Below, in pieces: positions 1 to 8,400 of a stretch of 64,000 nucleotides of DNA. The notes beneath the pieces were generated by a model that ran no database searches, was not told where the DNA came from, and worked only from the letters and a program-made list of their open reading frames with translations. How positions within the stretch are numbered: position 1 is the first letter of the stretch; every line of letters starts with the position of its first letter. Origin of the DNA: Paenibacillus hamazuiensis. Lineage in GTDB: Bacteria; Bacillota; Bacilli; Paenibacillales; NBRC-103111. The position numbers and the translations under genes were made by a program. Location: positions 7,727,501-7,791,500 of the forward strand of contig NZ_JALRMO010000001.1 in assembly GCF_023276405.1 (NCBI RefSeq). Direction: 5' to 3'.

Positions 1-2
1 AA

Positions 3-62
3 AAAGGCCGTAGTGAGATTGCGGATATGATCGAAGCCGCCATCCGAAAAGAAAAGGAGTGA
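3..62 (+). CDS. C-terminal end of an upstream gene (partial)
   Basis: An open frame entering from the left edge encodes 19 residues ending in a charged helix-like tail (AAIRKEKE) and stops with TGA at 60-62. The next gene's ribosome binding site lies inside its last codons, as is common in tightly packed operons. Too little is present to name it, and chance openness cannot be excluded. Confidence 0.35.
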   Translation, partial: KGRSEIADMIEAAIRKEKE

Positions 63-67
63 CAGGT

Positions 68-880
68 GTGAAGCTGCCCGTTATCGATACAGACCTCGCC
101 AAACGGTTGGAACGGTCCGAACTCGAATATATCACTTCGCGAATTAGCTCGATCGGCGAGCGGTCGGGTAATCCGGAGGGCGTCGAGATCCGGAAATTCG
201 GCGGGGCCACGGCTTTTTACACGAAAACGATGCCTTGGCGGTCGTTTAACGGCGTCGTCGGGCTTACGCCTGACGATATCGATCAGATCGGCGGCATCGC
301 GGAGTTTTACCGGGAGCGGCAGCGGTCTTTCGAAATTGCCGTAAATCCGTGCTCGGCAAGCCCGGAGCTGCTTAAAGCACTCGCCGCCTGCGGTTTGTAC
401 CAGAAGGCTTTTCACTCGGTGCTGTATGGACCTCCCAGTCGGGATATGTCTCCGCTTCCGGAGCATGTGCGCATCGACGAAGTTACGGATGAGCGGGAAT
501 TCGGGCAATATGCGGAAATACATTGTGTCGGCTTCGGCATGTCCGCCGATCACAAGCATCACTTTGTGAACAACAACATAGGGCTGCTTCACCGCCCCGG
601 GTGGAAATTCTTTTTAGCCCGCATTCAGGAAACGCCGGCTGCGGTAGGCGTCATGCTTATTAGCGGCGGCATAGCGTCTTTTACTTTGGCGGCGACGGCT
701 CCCGAGTTCAGACGGAGAGGTTTGCATACCGCGCTGCTGCACCGCCGCATGCATGAAGCCCACCTGGCGGGCTGCGAGCTTGTCACGGCACAAGCCGGCT
801 TCGGAAGCACCAGCCAGAACAATATGGAACGGACCGGCATGCAGATGGCCTGGACGCGCGCTGTGTGGGAGCCGCTGTAA
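68..880 (+). CDS. GNAT-family N-acetyltransferase
   Basis: About 270 residues. The C-terminal half carries a GNAT acetyl-CoA binding signature (ATAPEFRRRGLHTALLHRR, near residues 210-230; R-R-G-L-H-T-A fits motif A), followed by the usual helix and closing strand. Transfer of an acetyl group from acetyl-CoA to an amine is the family role; the substrate cannot be read from sequence. The N-terminal half is not obviously a second GNAT domain. I chose GTG 68 because AAAGGAG at 53-59 is 8 bases upstream; an in-frame GTG at 59 would overlap that site. No signal peptide or membrane segment is visible, so it should be cytoplasmic. The next gene follows after a 25-bp gap with its own strong binding site, so the two may be cotranscribed. 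Confidence 0.75.
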   Translation: MKLPVIDTDLAKRLERSELEYITSRISSIGERSGNPEGVEIRKFGGATAFYTKTMPWRSFNGVVGLTPDDIDQIGGIAEFYRERQRSFEIAVNPCSASPELLKALAACGLYQKAFHSVLYGPPSRDMSPLPEHVRIDEVTDEREFGQYAEIHCVGFGMSADHKHHFVNNNIGLLHRPGWKFFLARIQETPAAVGVMLISGGIASFTLAATAPEFRRRGLHTALLHRRMHEAHLAGCELVTAQAGFGSTSQNNMERTGMQMAWTRAVWEPL

Positions 881-905
881 ACTTAAGGAGAGGGGGACTG
901 TCTGC

Positions 906-2429
906 ATGTCCAAACCATATGCCGAAGATTCGAATCCAAGGGACGGACAGGAAAACGATGCCCACCCGGAGCAGGAACTCCGACGGCTGCGGGAAGATTT
1001 AAAGCGGCGGGCGGAATCGCTCGTTGCCATTCCCGAAGGATACGAGCTCATTATTGACGATTACGGGGATAACCCGCAATACGGCGGCAAAGCCATGTTC
1101 GTCTGGTCCGAACAGGGGACTGATAACGGCATTTCCGTGGAACTCAATGAAAAAGGCGAGCTGATCGATTTTTCGATCGATAAGGACGAAACGATCGGGA
1201 ATGAAGCGGAAGCGGCCGCTGAGGAATTAAGGGACTACGCGGAGAAATTCGTTTTGAACCACTATCCTAAAGCGCTCGAGCAATTCGTTCCCATCCGGGA
1301 AATACGGACGAAGCGGGGCATCTCCTACGAATACGGACAAGAAGCGATGGGCCTGCCTCTGCCGTTTTCCGGGTTTAGAATTCAAATCGACCGGAGCGGC
1401 GCAGTCATAGGGTTTCATTATTGGGGTAAGCAAAAAAGTCCGGCAGCGCCGAAGAAGATGGTTTCCAAGGAGAAGCTCCTGGAACGGATTGCCGAAACCG
1501 TCGGTTTCAAGCTGCAGATGAGCCACGTTTACGAATCCGTTCACGAAACGCCGAAGGACGACATTCGGCTCGTCTACCAGCCCCACCCTTATCTGACGCG
1601 TTTCGATGCGGACGAACAACAAGCAGAACCGGTCCGCCAAGACACGGAAATGTACGAAGAAGAATGCTGGGTGCCCGTGCCGGCGCAGTCGTCCGGAGAA
1701 AGCCGCGAGTCGGACAAGCCGCCCGCAATTCATGAGCTGATCGGGTTCGATCCGGAAGAGTATGAAATCATTCGCGAGGCGGATATGGGCGAAAAACACG
1801 GAATCGTCTGGCGCAGACTCGGCTGGACACCGCCTGGGGAAAGCGACCTTTCCGTGGATTCGTTTTTTCTGAATCGTAACGAAGCCACGATCAAAGCGAT
1901 GGTTGATCCGGAAAGTGGAAAGCTCATTTCTTTCATGCGGTTCGAGGAATCGTCGGGCGATTTGAGTTTGTCGCGGGGCGAGTGTCTGGAAATCGCCATG
2001 CGTCTGCTGACTCGCGCGTATCCGGGCATCGAGCCTTTCGTGCAGCTGAAACAAGGGGATGAGCAGGATCCCGGTAAGGAACGGTTTGTATTTCGAGTTC
2101 ATAAGAATGGAGTTATTCTGGGGACGGAGGAAATTTATATCGTCGTCAACAAAACGACTGGCCAGATCGATCTTTTGACGGGCCTTTCCGTCACACCCGA
2201 ACGATTGGCCGACTTCGATGCGGTTCCGAAGATCGATGCCGATAAGGCGCGCAGGCTGTTTTTGGACGGAATCGACCTTCGGCTCAAGTGGGACACCGAT
2301 TATTCCGACAAAACGAAAAAACGGCGTTACCGGTTATGGTACCACATCGTGCACAAGGAGTCGGGGCGGGAGGTTCGCATGGTTGACGCCCAAACCGGCG
2401 AGTTGATTTGCGGGCGGGAGCTCCGATAA
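906..2429 (+). CDS. YcdB/YcdC-repeat domain protein
   Basis: A soluble, acidic protein of 507 residues. It has two similar halves, each combining a strand-rich unit that refers to itself as a 'peptidase-propeptide-like' fold (for example IDRSGAVIGFHYWG and VDPESGKLISFMRF) with a helix of the type seen in PepSY/YcdB-YcdC domains (A-x-x-F-L/V-x-x-x-Y-P: EKFVLNHYPKALEQF and AMRLLTRAYPGIEPF). This resembles the YcdB/YcdC family of Bacilli, whose function is not established. There is no signal peptide, unlike many relatives, so it is predicted cytoplasmic. ATG 906 has an AAGGAGAGGGGG site at 885-896. Assignment rests on pattern recognition only. Confidence 0.6.
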   Translation: MSKPYAEDSNPRDGQENDAHPEQELRRLREDLKRRAESLVAIPEGYELIIDDYGDNPQYGGKAMFVWSEQGTDNGISVELNEKGELIDFSIDKDETIGNEAEAAAEELRDYAEKFVLNHYPKALEQFVPIREIRTKRGISYEYGQEAMGLPLPFSGFRIQIDRSGAVIGFHYWGKQKSPAAPKKMVSKEKLLERIAETVGFKLQMSHVYESVHETPKDDIRLVYQPHPYLTRFDADEQQAEPVRQDTEMYEEECWVPVPAQSSGESRESDKPPAIHELIGFDPEEYEIIREADMGEKHGIVWRRLGWTPPGESDLSVDSFFLNRNEATIKAMVDPESGKLISFMRFEESSGDLSLSRGECLEIAMRLLTRAYPGIEPFVQLKQGDEQDPGKERFVFRVHKNGVILGTEEIYIVVNKTTGQIDLLTGLSVTPERLADFDAVPKIDADKARRLFLDGIDLRLKWDTDYSDKTKKRRYRLWYHIVHKESGREVRMVDAQTGELICGRELR

Positions 2430-2480
2430 TCCGGTTAAGACCCGGCGGTACGGGGGAACCCGAGGGGAACCGCGATGCAC

Positions 2481-2510
2481 TTGAATAAACCTCCTTGAAT
2501 ACGATATACT
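2481..2510 (+). promoter_or_regulatory. Probable sigma-A promoter of the serS leader
   Basis: TTGAAT at 2481-2486, an 18-bp spacer, and TATACT at 2505-2510 match the housekeeping promoter pattern. Transcription would begin near 2517, directly before the structured leader that ends in the T-box. Confidence 0.55.
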
Positions 2511-2516
2511 ACTACA

Positions 2517-2776
2517 AACCCCCCCAAAAAGTGGAGTGAAGCTTATTCCAATTACTTTTGGGGGAGCCCCCAGTTAAAAACAAATCACCGACATTATGCC
2601 GATGAAGAGAATCCAACTCGGAGGCGTTTTCGTCAAGGGAGCCCAGCTCCCCTAAGTTAACCGGCCCGCCCGTTACCGCGGAATCAAAGTGGATCGACAG
2701 CGCGAGCTGTCCGGTCAATTTGGGTGGCACCGCGAGTCAAGCGCTCCTCGTCCCATACGGATGAGGGCGCTTTTTG
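2517..2776 (+). promoter_or_regulatory. T-box leader controlling serS
   Basis: The core TGGGTGGCACCGCGAG at 2721-2736 is the conserved T-box antiterminator sequence that pairs with the tRNA acceptor end. It is followed by a terminator hairpin (GCGCTCCTC at 2741-2749 pairing with GAGGGCGC at 2763-2770, one bulge) and a T-run. A long 5' helix, CCCCCAAAAAGT (2521-2532) with ACTTTTGGGGG (2554-2564), starts the leader. Uncharged tRNA-Ser is the expected ligand because serS follows. I could not assign the specifier codon with confidence. Confidence 0.85.
2741..2776 (+). terminator. T-box regulated terminator
   Basis: GCGC-(T)-CCTC pairs with GAGG-GCGC around a short loop, followed by TTTTTGCATTTTT. 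Its 5' arm lies just after the T-box core, as required for alternative pairing with the antiterminator. Confidence 0.75.
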
Positions 2777-2804
2777 CATTTTTCGCGGAAAGGGAGCGGT
2801 GAAC

Positions 2805-4091
2805 ATGTTGGATATCAAATGGGTCAGGCAGCACAAAGAAACGATTCGAACGGTCGCTGAGCAAAAAGGAATCGAGGTGTCCATTGCGGAACTCCTCGAA
2901 TGGGACGACCGGCGGCGGCATTTGCTGCAGGAGACGGAACATCTTCGACGGCGGCGCAATGAGCTGTCCCAGCGCATCGGCACGCTGGCGGCAAACGGCG
3001 GCAAGGATGAAGCGGAGCGGCTGAAGAACGGCGTAAAGGAGATCAACGCGCAGCTGTCCGTTCTGGAAAGCGGGCTTGCCGAGGCGGAGAAGATGACGGC
3101 GCAGCTGGCGATGCTGGTGCCGAATATCGTTTCGCCGGATACGCCATCTGGGCTATCGGACAAGGATAACGTGGAAATTCGCAGGTGGGGGGAGCCGCCT
3201 GCTTTCGATTTCGAGCCTAAGGATCATGTGGCGCTCGGAGAACTTCACGGTATCATCGATATTCCCCGGGGCGTAAAAACGGCGGGAACCCGCAGCTATT
3301 TCCTGAAGGGGGCGGGAGCGCTTCTCCACCGCGCCGTACAGCAGCTGGCGCTCGATCTGCTCGCAGGGCGGGGGTTCACGCTGCTTGAGGTGCCGCTCAC
3401 AGTGCGCGCCGAGGCGCTTGCGAACACCGGATTTTTCCCGCTTGGCGAAGACCAGACGTACCGTATGGCCGGCGAAAACAAATGGCTCGTCGGCACGTCG
3501 GAGGTGCCGCTTGTCGACTATTACAGCGGCGAAATTGTCGACGTTTCGGAGCCGATCCGGGTTATGGCGGCGTCGGCATGCTTCCGCAGCGAAGTAGGCT
3601 CGGCCGGACGCGACGTGCATGGACTGTACCGCGTCCACCAGTTCGCCAAGGTCGAGCAGGTCGTCATCTGCGAGAACCGGCCGGAAACGGCGGAGCGGCT
3701 GCTGCGGGAAATTACGCAAAACGCCGAGGATCTTTTGCGGCTGCTGGAGCTGCCGTACCGCGTGATGTCCGTATGCGTCGGCGATATGTCGCAAAAAACA
3801 TACAAGCAATACGACATCGAAACATGGATGCCGAGCCGCGGAGCTTACGGCGAAACCCATTCGTCGTCGAGCCTGCTCGACTTCCAGGCCCGCCGCTCGA
3901 ACATCCGGTTTCGCGGCGAGGACGGCAAGCTGCATTACTGTTATACGCTGAACAATACGGCGGTCGCTACTCCCCGTATTTTGATCCCGCTGCTCGAGAT
4001 GCATCAGGAGCCGGACGGCGCTATCCGAATTCCGCCGGCTTTGCGGAAATATATGAACGGAGTAGAACGCCTCGCACTTCCCGTCGTATGA
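2805..4091 (+). CDS. serS: Seryl-tRNA synthetase
   Basis: 428 residues, close to the usual bacterial length. It attaches serine to tRNA-Ser using ATP. The N-terminal part (about 25-100) is the charged, heptad-rich helical arm that contacts the tRNA long variable arm; the rest is a class II core. Motif 2 is clear (CFRSEVGSAGRDVHGLYRVHQF), as is the serine pocket region (TSEVP, EMHQEPDG). Motif 3 reads NNTAVATPRILIPLLE: the essential Arg is kept, but the usual bacterial G-L-A-x-G-R is replaced by A-V-A-T-P-R, closer to the A-T-T-R form known from archaeal and eukaryotic enzymes. ATG 2805 is preceded by AAAGGGAGCGGTGA. T-box control supports a real serS. It may be a second, divergent copy. Confidence 0.9.
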   Translation: MLDIKWVRQHKETIRTVAEQKGIEVSIAELLEWDDRRRHLLQETEHLRRRRNELSQRIGTLAANGGKDEAERLKNGVKEINAQLSVLESGLAEAEKMTAQLAMLVPNIVSPDTPSGLSDKDNVEIRRWGEPPAFDFEPKDHVALGELHGIIDIPRGVKTAGTRSYFLKGAGALLHRAVQQLALDLLAGRGFTLLEVPLTVRAEALANTGFFPLGEDQTYRMAGENKWLVGTSEVPLVDYYSGEIVDVSEPIRVMAASACFRSEVGSAGRDVHGLYRVHQFAKVEQVVICENRPETAERLLREITQNAEDLLRLLELPYRVMSVCVGDMSQKTYKQYDIETWMPSRGAYGETHSSSSLLDFQARRSNIRFRGEDGKLHYCYTLNNTAVATPRILIPLLEMHQEPDGAIRIPPALRKYMNGVERLALPVV

Positions 4092-4213
4092 TAATGATGG
4101 ATAAGTATGTTATGGTAAATATGTGTATATACTTTGTGGCGTTGGACCGCAATGGAACGAGGGCGGTTATCCTTTGAAAAACTGACGAAACTTTCGGAAA
4201 GGAGGCCTCCGGG

Positions 4214-4372
4214 TTGGAAGCGCATGAGGAGCAGGTGCCGATTACGGACACGGTGCTGGATGAAATCGAGGATGATGACGAAGAGGACCGCTGGCAGCCG
4301 GCAAGCAAAAGGCTCCGCCGCAAAGACCGCATGCATGCATGGCGGCGGGGGCGAAGAAGCCTCGGATTATAG
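4214..4372 (+). CDS. Small hypothetical protein, 52 residues
   Basis: A TTG-initiated frame has an excellent ribosome binding site (AAAGGAGG at 4198-4205). The product is strikingly polar: an acidic first half (VLDEIEDDDEEDRW) followed by a basic second half (SKRLRRKDRMHAWRRGRRSLGL). It ends just before a strong terminator, which suggests an expressed gene. It has no membrane segment. I do not recognise a family. A longer overlapping frame starting at 4134 reads through low-quality composition and I regard it as a shadow. Confidence 0.5.
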   Translation: MEAHEEQVPITDTVLDEIEDDDEEDRWQPASKRLRRKDRMHAWRRGRRSLGL

Positions 4373-4395
4373 CGCCGCAGGCGGGAATGGAAAAG

Positions 4396-4436
4396 GGAAG
4401 GACAACGGGATGAAGTCCCGGTGTCCTTCTTTTTGT
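4396..4436 (+). terminator. Rho-independent terminator
   Basis: AAGGACA-A-CGGGA (4398-4410) pairs with TCCCG-G-TGTCCTT (4416-4428), followed by CTTTTTG. It closes transcription from serS and the small ORF and separates them from the convergent repeat-protein gene. Confidence 0.8.
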
Positions 4437-4487
4437 CGGTAAAAATATCGGAACATGCCAATCCGGTTTCGTAACCGGGGTTTATTC

Positions 4488-5225
4488 TCAGCGGTGGCAG
4501 AAAAATTGCCGCACTTGTCTCAGGTCGAGGCCGAAGTAAGCCCAGCGGCCGAACGGTCCGAAGCCGATCCAGCGATACCCGGCGAGCGAGCGGCGGCCGA
4601 CGAAGGTCAGGAACGTCCAATATGCAGTTCCGTTGGTTTGCCAAATGTAAACGAACCGGAACAAGCAGCGGGAGATGCTGCCCGGATCTACGGCGAACGC
4701 TTGCTGAGCCGGCATGGTCGGTGTGAATGCCGGAGGCGGCGATGATGGCGCTCCCGGAACCGGATCCCCTCCGGGGCCGCCGTCGCCACCCGAAGGGTAC
4801 CCGCCCGGGAAGCCGCCGCCGGGGAACGCGCCGGTGCCGGGGAAGCCGCCGCCAGGGAACGTGCCGGTGCCGGGGAAGCCGCCGCCAGGGAACGTGCCGG
4901 TGCCGGGGAAGCCGCCGCCGGGGAACGTGCCGGTGCCGGGGAAGCCGCCGCCGGGGAACGTGCCGGTGCCGGGGAAGCCGCCGTCGGGGAACGTGCCGGT
5001 ACCGGGGAAGCCGCCGCCGGGGAACGTGCCGGTGCCGGGGAAGCCGCCGCCGGGGAACGTGCCGGCACCGGGGAAGCCGCCGCCGGGGAATGTGCCGGTG
5101 CCGGGGAAACCGCCGCCGGGGAATGTACCGGTGCCAGGGAAGCCGCCGCCGGGGAAGGTCCCGGTGCCGGGAAACCCGGGAGTACCCGGGGTAAACGTAC
5201 GCGGATCAATAGGGTAATAATACAT
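4488..5225 (-). CDS. Gly/Pro/Phe repeat protein, probable spore-surface component
   Basis: 245 residues. Residues about 25-145 are 11 full copies of an 11-residue unit, consensus GGGFPGTGTFP, with partial copies at both ends; the DNA period is 33 bp. A Pro/Ser-rich linker (PGAPSSPPPAFTPTMPAQQ) leads to an aromatic, Arg-rich C-terminal domain of about 75 residues (ISRCLFRFVYIW, FVGRRSLAGYRWIGF, WAYFGLDLRQ). There is no signal peptide, as is usual for proteins placed on spores from the mother cell. ATG 5225 has AAAGGAGA upstream. A sigma-K-like promoter lies just upstream, which supports late sporulation expression. Function is otherwise unknown. Copy number of the repeat may vary between strains or in assemblies. 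Confidence 0.65.
   Translation of the reverse strand: MYYYPIDPRTFTPGTPGFPGTGTFPGGGFPGTGTFPGGGFPGTGTFPGGGFPGAGTFPGGGFPGTGTFPGGGFPGTGTFPDGGFPGTGTFPGGGFPGTGTFPGGGFPGTGTFPGGGFPGTGTFPGGGFPGTGAFPGGGFPGGYPSGGDGGPGGDPVPGAPSSPPPAFTPTMPAQQAFAVDPGSISRCLFRFVYIWQTNGTAYWTFLTFVGRRSLAGYRWIGFGPFGRWAYFGLDLRQVRQFFCHR
4807..5176. repeat. 33-bp in-frame tandem repeats inside the repeat-protein gene
   Basis: About eleven near-identical 33-bp units, highly GC-rich. The sequence is unusually homogeneous, with a few synonymous and three amino-acid changes (Ala for Thr, Asp for Gly, Ala for Thr). This pattern suggests recent expansion or gene-conversion-like homogenisation by slippage. Confidence 0.9.
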
Positions 5226-5263
5226 AAACGTTCATCTCCTTTGTGCGTTTGCCTATCTACCCC

Positions 5264-5291
5264 TACTTTATGCATGGGCGAATTGGGCGGT
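5264..5291 (-). promoter_or_regulatory. Sigma-K-like promoter of the repeat-protein gene
   Basis: On the minus strand ACC (5291-5289), 16 bp, then CATAAAGTA (5272-5264). This matches the published sigma-K pattern (AC, about 16 bp, CATAnnnTA) exactly. The predicted start lies about 30 bases upstream of the ATG, leaving room for the AAAGGAGA site. Confidence 0.55.
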
Positions 5292-5363
5292 CTGGGCAAC
5301 CGCCCAGATAGACTCATATCATTTCGGGCGGGCTGTCCCGGGCTTGCAACGAAGTATCATTTG

Positions 5364-5434
5364 TGCAAGAAAGTCCACATGTTTTTTGAGGCTGTCTTCA
5401 AAAAAGTCCGATTGCCGCTTGGCAGCCCTTGAAC
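5364..5434 (+). promoter_or_regulatory. Two-part operator and promoter region of the glycosidase gene
   Basis: Site A, TGCAAGAAAGTCCACA (5364-5379), and site B, CAAAAAAGTCCGATTGCC (5399-5416), share the core AAAGTCC exactly 33 bp apart. Site B ends in an inverted ATTGCC/GGCAGCC. A TTGAAC at 5429-5434 could be a -35 element. The same arrangement recurs at 14677-14740 before the binding-protein gene. Direct repeats just upstream of a -35 are typical of AraC-type activators, and such a protein is encoded at 11089-13446. Confidence 0.6.
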
Positions 5435-5488
5435 TATATTGGGGGCAAGACAAACGAAGCATCATCATCGGGGAGGGGCTTTGGCCGC

Positions 5489-8400
5489 ATGGATTGGATC
5501 CAGTTTCAGCAGCCGGGACCGGCGTTTCGCATTCATCCGTTCTGGTTTTGGAACGGCGAGATGTCGGACGATCAGATCGAAAGGCAAATCGCCGAAATGG
5601 CGGATAAAGGCGTGGGCGGATTTTTTGTATGCGCCCGGCAGGGCTTGACCCTGCCTTACTTGTCTCAGGCATGGTTCGCCAAAGTTCGCACCGCTGTAGA
5701 GAGCGCCAAAAAACACGGCATGCATGTCTGGCTTTACGACGAGTATCCGTATCCGAGCGGCATCGCCGGCGGAGAGGTTACTTTAGAGCATCCCGAGGCG
5801 AAGCATTATACGCTGGTACACGAAGCCCGGCGCGTCAGCGGGGGCCAAACGGTTACGCTGGAGCTGCCCTGGGCGCGCATTTTATACGCAAAGGCGGTAC
5901 CGCTTTCAAAGGATTCGGGAGAGAAGCAGTGGGAGCGGGCCGTCGATGTTCGGGCGGAGATCGGCAACTATCAGGCCGAGCCGGTTTTTCAGAAGGCGGG
6001 GCTTACCGCATATAACCGGAAGCGGTTTTTCACATATCGGACGATTTACAAGCTGATTTGGGACGTGCCGCCGGGCGAATGGGAGATCGTCGTTTTTCTC
6101 GAAAAAGAGCTCGACGATTTCAAATATTACGGCACCTTCGTCGATCCGTGCAACCGGAAGGCGATGGAGACGTTCATCCGCAAGACGCACGACAAATATG
6201 CCGAACATTTGAGCGATTATTTCGGCACGACGATCAAAGGGATGTTCACCGACGAAATCGGGCTGCTTGGCCGCATCCCGTGGTCGCCGCAGCTGCCGGA
6301 CTATTTTAAACGGCGCAGCGGATACGATCTGCGGGAGAACCTGCATGCGCTGTATTACGCGGATCATCCGGAAGGGGCCAAGGTCCGTTACGATTATTAC
6401 CAGGCGGTGCATCTGCTGCTGCGGGACACCTACCACAAGCAGGTGCACGACTGGTGCGAGCGGCACGGGCTGCAGTATGTCGCGGAGGTCCCGGCCGTAC
6501 GGATGACGACGCAGCTGTACAGCCACGTGCCTGGCGGCGATTCGGCGCACGAGAAGCTGGGCCGTTCGCTGGACTGGATTTTGGAGAAGTACGCCGGCTA
6601 TCTGCGCGCGAACCCGAAAATGGTCAGCTCGCTGGCCCGCCAGCTCGGCCGGGAACGCAATCTGATCGAATGCTTCCACAGCGTCGGCTGGTCGATGACG
6701 CTGCAGGACGCGAAGTGGATGATCGACCGGATGGCTGCGCTCGGCACCAATTTTTACAACTTTCATGCGTTTTTCTATACCCTCGGCGGGATGACGAAAC
6801 ACGACGCGCCGCCGTCGCAGTTTTTGCAAAACCCGTACTGGCCGCATTTCCGCAAGCTTGGCGATTACACCGGAAGGATCAGCTATATCATGAGCGCGGG
6901 CAAAGCCGATATCCGCATCGCTTTGCTCGATCCGACGACGACGTTTTGGACGCATCTGGGCAACCCGTTCCACAGCTTTCATTACGGCGGTGCATCGGCG
7001 GAGGAAAAGGAACGGCTCGCAAGATTGCAGCGGGATTGGGAAGCGACGGGCGTCCATCTGCTGAAAAACCGGCTCGATTACGATCATCTCGATCCGGAGC
7101 TATTGGCAGGTGCCGATGTATCGCAAGGTTCGATCAGGCTGGGTGCAGCGGAATACGATGTGCTCGTCATTCCTCCTGTGACAAATCTGGAGGCTGCCGC
7201 CTGGGAGAAGATCCGCGCCTTCGCGGAGCAGGGCGGGCGCGTCATAGTGCTCGGGCTGCTGCCGCACGAGGCGATTGAGCCGGGCAGCCCGCAGGAGGTA
7301 GAGGCGAGCGCCTTCTTCGGAGCGGACGCAGCTCATCGTGACGCCTACTGGGGCGAAACGGCGGGGTGTCTGTGCGCAGATCGAACGGCAGCGGGGGCTG
7401 TGGAGGAAAAGGTCCGGAATCACGGCGGACAGAAGGAGTTTCGGAGCGCAGTCATCGACACTCATGCGGCCGGTGAAGCTGCCGGAATGATCGGAGAAAG
7501 CGAGCCATCCCGGCGGGGCGAAGCCGCTGAGGCTGAGGCGGCAGCAGCGGCTGAGGCGGCCTGGACGCGCGGCGAGCTGCAGGCGTATTTCATCCCGTGC
7601 CGCGGAAGCGCCGGATACGGCCATGTGCTGGATGCGCTGCTGCAGCTGCTCGGGGAGTTGGCTCCGGCTGCGGTGCACCTGGATGTGCAAGGCGGTCGGC
7701 AGTCCGTGCTCATGCAGACGCGCCGGCTCGCGGAAGACCATTATGCCGCTTTCATCAGCCATCAAGAGGATGGCATGCTTGCGGCGGAGCTGCAGGTCGA
7801 TGCGACGCGTCTATGCGGGAACGGCGGGTGCGGGCTTCGTTTCGCAAGGCTCGACCTGGAAACGGGAAAATCCGTTCCGCTTGCTGCAGTGAACGAAGGC
7901 GGCGTCTGGAAGCTGCCGTTATCGTTCGAGCCGTACGAGTCCCATTTGATCGGGTGGTCGGCGGAGGAATGCAGGGCGGAGGCATCTTCGGCCGTTTTCC
8001 CGGACACGGCTGAGGAGAAGGCCGTCTGGGATATTCCGAAGGACGGCAAATGGCACGTTCAGGCGCAGTCCGACAACGCGATCCGCTTCGATACGTTCCG
8101 GCTTTCACTGGACGCGGAGGAGGCCGGGGCGGAAGGCCCGGGCCATCCGGTCAAGGTGAAAACGCTGATCGACCAATGCGAGGATTTGGCAAAACAGCGC
8201 CGGTTTCCGCTGGCGTTCAGCCAAACGTTCGGCACGCCGATGAAGCTGAGCCTGGCTTACCCGCTTATCTGTACGTACCGGACCGAATTTATGATCGAAG
8301 AAGTGCCGGCATTTTGCCGCTTGTTCATGGACGAAGCGGCGATATCCGGAACGTGGACGCTTACGCTGAACGGCCATCCGCTGACGCGGGAACATTTTGC

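Noticed and set aside
4134-4442. 102-residue frame overlapping the small TTG-start ORF
   Set aside because: No ribosome binding site, Arg/Met/Gly-skewed composition, and it extends into the terminator. The TTG frame fits better.
4807-5176. Possible CRISPR array
   Set aside because: The 33-bp units are contiguous without unique spacers and encode an in-frame protein repeat; no cas genes are present.
4714-5217. Plus-strand Pro-rich frame of 167 residues opposite the repeat-protein gene
   Set aside because: It exists because the 33-bp repeat is open in several frames. It has no ribosome binding site, and the minus-strand gene has a start site, a promoter match and a sensible C-terminal domain.
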